From Gracilaria caudata (Eukaryota > Rhodophyta > Florideophyceae > Gracilariales > Gracilariaceae), in contig JASCIV010000233.1 in assembly GCA_030374735.1 (NCBI GenBank), positions 1 to 29,891 of the forward strand: a stretch of DNA of 29,891 nucleotides, read 5' to 3'. The position numbers and the translations under genes were made by a program. The notes under the pieces are model-generated. The model worked only from the letters and a program-made list of their open reading frames with translations. It was not told the DNA's origin and searched no databases. Numbering within the stretch: position 1 is the stretch's first letter; every line of letters starts with the position of its first letter. Of this stretch, positions 28,079 through 29,891 are shown piece by piece.

Positions 28079-29786
28079 ATGCTTAGCCACAATATCCTTC
28101 AAAATTACGACTCCCCCACACATCCCAACTGCACCTACAACGCACACATCCCAACTGCACCTACAACGCTCTGGGCTCCTGTAGTAATACAAAAGCATTC
28201 CGTTCAACAACTAAAACGCCGTGGTCCTAACAATGGTAAAAAATCAAGCACCAAATTTTTCGTTTTGAGCACTGTTTCAGCTACGATCATTAAAGATGAT
28301 AACCCTCCACGGTTTCAATGCGCATTGTGTGACGTTGTGCGTCGAATTAACAAATCGTATTCAAATAGCAATATCATGCTTCACTATCGTACACATCATA
28401 ATTATGCGTTCAAGATATGCAACACAAACTCAGCTGAAGGGTATAATCAAGCGATTTAAACAATCACGGTCTAATCAGATACAGTCATCTGCCTTTTCCT
28501 CTTTTGGACATAAACCCACGTTGGTGATTGCTGATGATGCTATACATCCGAGAACGATACAAAGCGTCAGCCTCATCTTGTTTGCATGCTTTAGTGAAGT
28601 ACCGATATCTGGAATAGGAACTCCAGTGTTTCAAGGTCTGGTTGATATATTTGGCAGTCATGTTCAATTCTCTTGCAAACGATCCCTTGAGTCGCATCTT
28701 GTTGGAACGTACAAAGCCGTGTGCTCTATTCTGAGAAAAAGAGTGGAAGAAGCCAAAAAAGGTTCTTTATCGTTTGACGGATGGAGTGCAGCACTTGGTG
28801 CTCCGATCATGGGAGTCACATGGCATTATATTGACGTGAAATGGACCTTGTGCTCCGTACCGGTTACTACGTTAAGCTTAGGAAATCTCCCGAAAACCGC
28901 CGAGCAACTTAGAGATGTGCTACAGGAAATTATTTCTACAAACCAGATTGTGGGCTCTGATGAGTTTTTTCTGTCTACTATGACGACTGACAATGAAGCT
29001 GCTACCGCGAAGGTAGCAGGTATGCTTACAAACCAATTTGGAAGCGTGCGATGTATTGTTCATACCTTGGCGTTGGTAGTCAATGATGTATTCAAAGAGG
29101 GTACTTCATGGCAGAAGTACATGGATTACTTGAACACGGTAACTTCTTATTTTAGCTATCATTCTAAGGCCAACATGTTACTACGAGATAAACAACTAAC
29201 TGAAGGTGTCACTAACGATCGTATCCAACGTTTGAAACATGATATACCAACAAGGTGGCACTCTCGACTGGCTGCAATGACGACATATCTTACTAGGGCC
29301 TCTAATATTCAATCGGTAGCTGAAGAGCTGTCGCTATCCTCAGAGGAGCTTCCGCACTTATCCGCAGAGCGTATGGACTGTTTGGCCGAAATTGTTACTG
29401 TACTAAAAGAGGTACGACCGGTGGCCAGGCAGTTAGAAGCTGATAGAAAAGTCAAGATGTCTCGAGCACCCCGACTGCTGCGTGAATTGTTTGAAACGCT
29501 GAAGATAATGTCAGGATGACTCGTGCCAAGCACGAGACATTTTCATGAGGGCACAGACGATACAGCGTTGAATTTGTTTCCCGATCTCGAGTCTACAGCA
29601 CGACCAGCTGTACTTAGCGTCGCTACCGCTGACATTGGTCGGAACAAGGCGCGTCAGATTCGTCTTTTGAAGCCTGTTGTAGAGCAAAATGCCCGGATTT
29701 CCGGTCTCGCTCGCGCCGCTCAATGCGGATCTACCGGACTACCGGATGGTGCCTCAGATGGTGAGGATAGTGAAGACTCTGGTTAG
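28079..29786 (+). mobile_element. hAT-family DNA transposase gene, interrupted
   Basis: Two overlapping frames make up the gene. 28079-28459 carries a BED-type zinc finger (FQCALCDVV, then HYRTHH). 28296-29519 carries the RNase-H-like transposase core. The core motifs are SFDGWSA (first catalytic Asp), MTTDNEAATAKVAG (second Asp), CIVHTLALVVND (the Cys-x2-His helix) and IPTRWHSRL. A one-step frame change is needed between about 28420 and 28459. The core ends at a TGA (29517-29519), after which the same frame stays open to 29786 without recognisable hAT motifs. The C-terminal dimerisation region (hATC) and the third catalytic acid were not found. The 5' part contains a 26-bp tandem duplication. 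The copy is therefore probably inactive or truncated. Terminal repeats and the 8-bp target duplication could not be verified. Confidence 0.85.
28117..28168 (+). repeat. Two perfect 26-bp tandem copies in the 5' part of the hAT gene
   Basis: The unit cacacatcccaactgcacct plus acaacg occurs at 28117-28142 and 28143-28168 with no mismatch. The unit is not a multiple of three, so the duplication changes the reading frame of anything upstream. The perfect match suggests a recent slippage event. Confidence 0.97.
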
Positions 29787-29891
29787 AGAATGTTGCTTTG
29801 TTGGCCTGGATTGTGGGCACTTCAGGTGTCCACGTGGTGGATTTGTCCGTTTGCATGGATTGCCCTCTGAGCCGAGGGGCACGGTACACGT
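29787..29891. other. Right edge, no feature recognised
   Basis: 105 bases after the last open frame of the hAT remnant. No hATC coding or terminal inverted repeat was seen. Confidence 0.3.

Overview
This window is nuclear DNA of a eukaryote. It shows GT-AG introns, mitochondrial targeting peptides on two enzymes, a MYST histone acetyltransferase, a cytosolic ribosomal protein gene, a ribosome-collision E3 ligase and a hAT transposon. The genes are long and mostly uninterrupted. Only three introns (87 to 147 bp) could be found, in two genes. The HemW protein at the left edge has the wording of cyanobacterial and plant homologues. A plastid-bearing lineage with few, short introns fits best, and a red alga is the most likely. 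That assignment is inference from gene style, not a match.

Layout from left to right. 1-1278 (minus): HemW-type radical SAM protein, running off the edge. 1504-3657 (plus): MYST acetyltransferase, head to head with HemW across about 225 bp. 5231-5566 (minus): a two-exon gene for ribosomal protein eS30, with a first exon of only four coding bases. 7385-9169 (plus): mitochondrial glutamate dehydrogenase in three exons. 10382-13492 (minus): mitochondrial glycine decarboxylase P protein, convergent with the dehydrogenase; a non-LTR retrotransposon remnant lies between them. 15315-17987 (plus): Hel2/ZNF598-type RING E3 ligase. 19232-20577 (plus): a NUDIX-like plus APH-kinase gene that seems broken by a one-base frame shift, flanked by two diverged copies of a 0.3 kb repeat. 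22300-25074 (plus): a type I membrane protein whose ectodomain looks like a catalytically dead subtilase. 25075-28078: gene-poor, with a small retroposon-like insertion flanked by 12-bp duplications. 28079-29786 (plus): a broken hAT transposase.

How the genes relate. The dehydrogenase and the P protein both feed mitochondrial amino-acid nitrogen and one-carbon metabolism, but they are on opposite strands and nothing indicates co-regulation. eS30 and the ZNF598-type ligase both concern the 40S ribosome, but they are 10 kb apart, so this is probably chance. The left two thirds reads as ordinary housekeeping sequence. The right third, from about 18.5 kb, is richer in repeats, degenerate genes and mobile DNA.

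Most interesting items: the membrane-anchored pseudo-subtilase, the frame-broken NUDIX-APH gene between dispersed repeats, the hidden eS30 gene, and the short retroposed insertion with target-site duplications.
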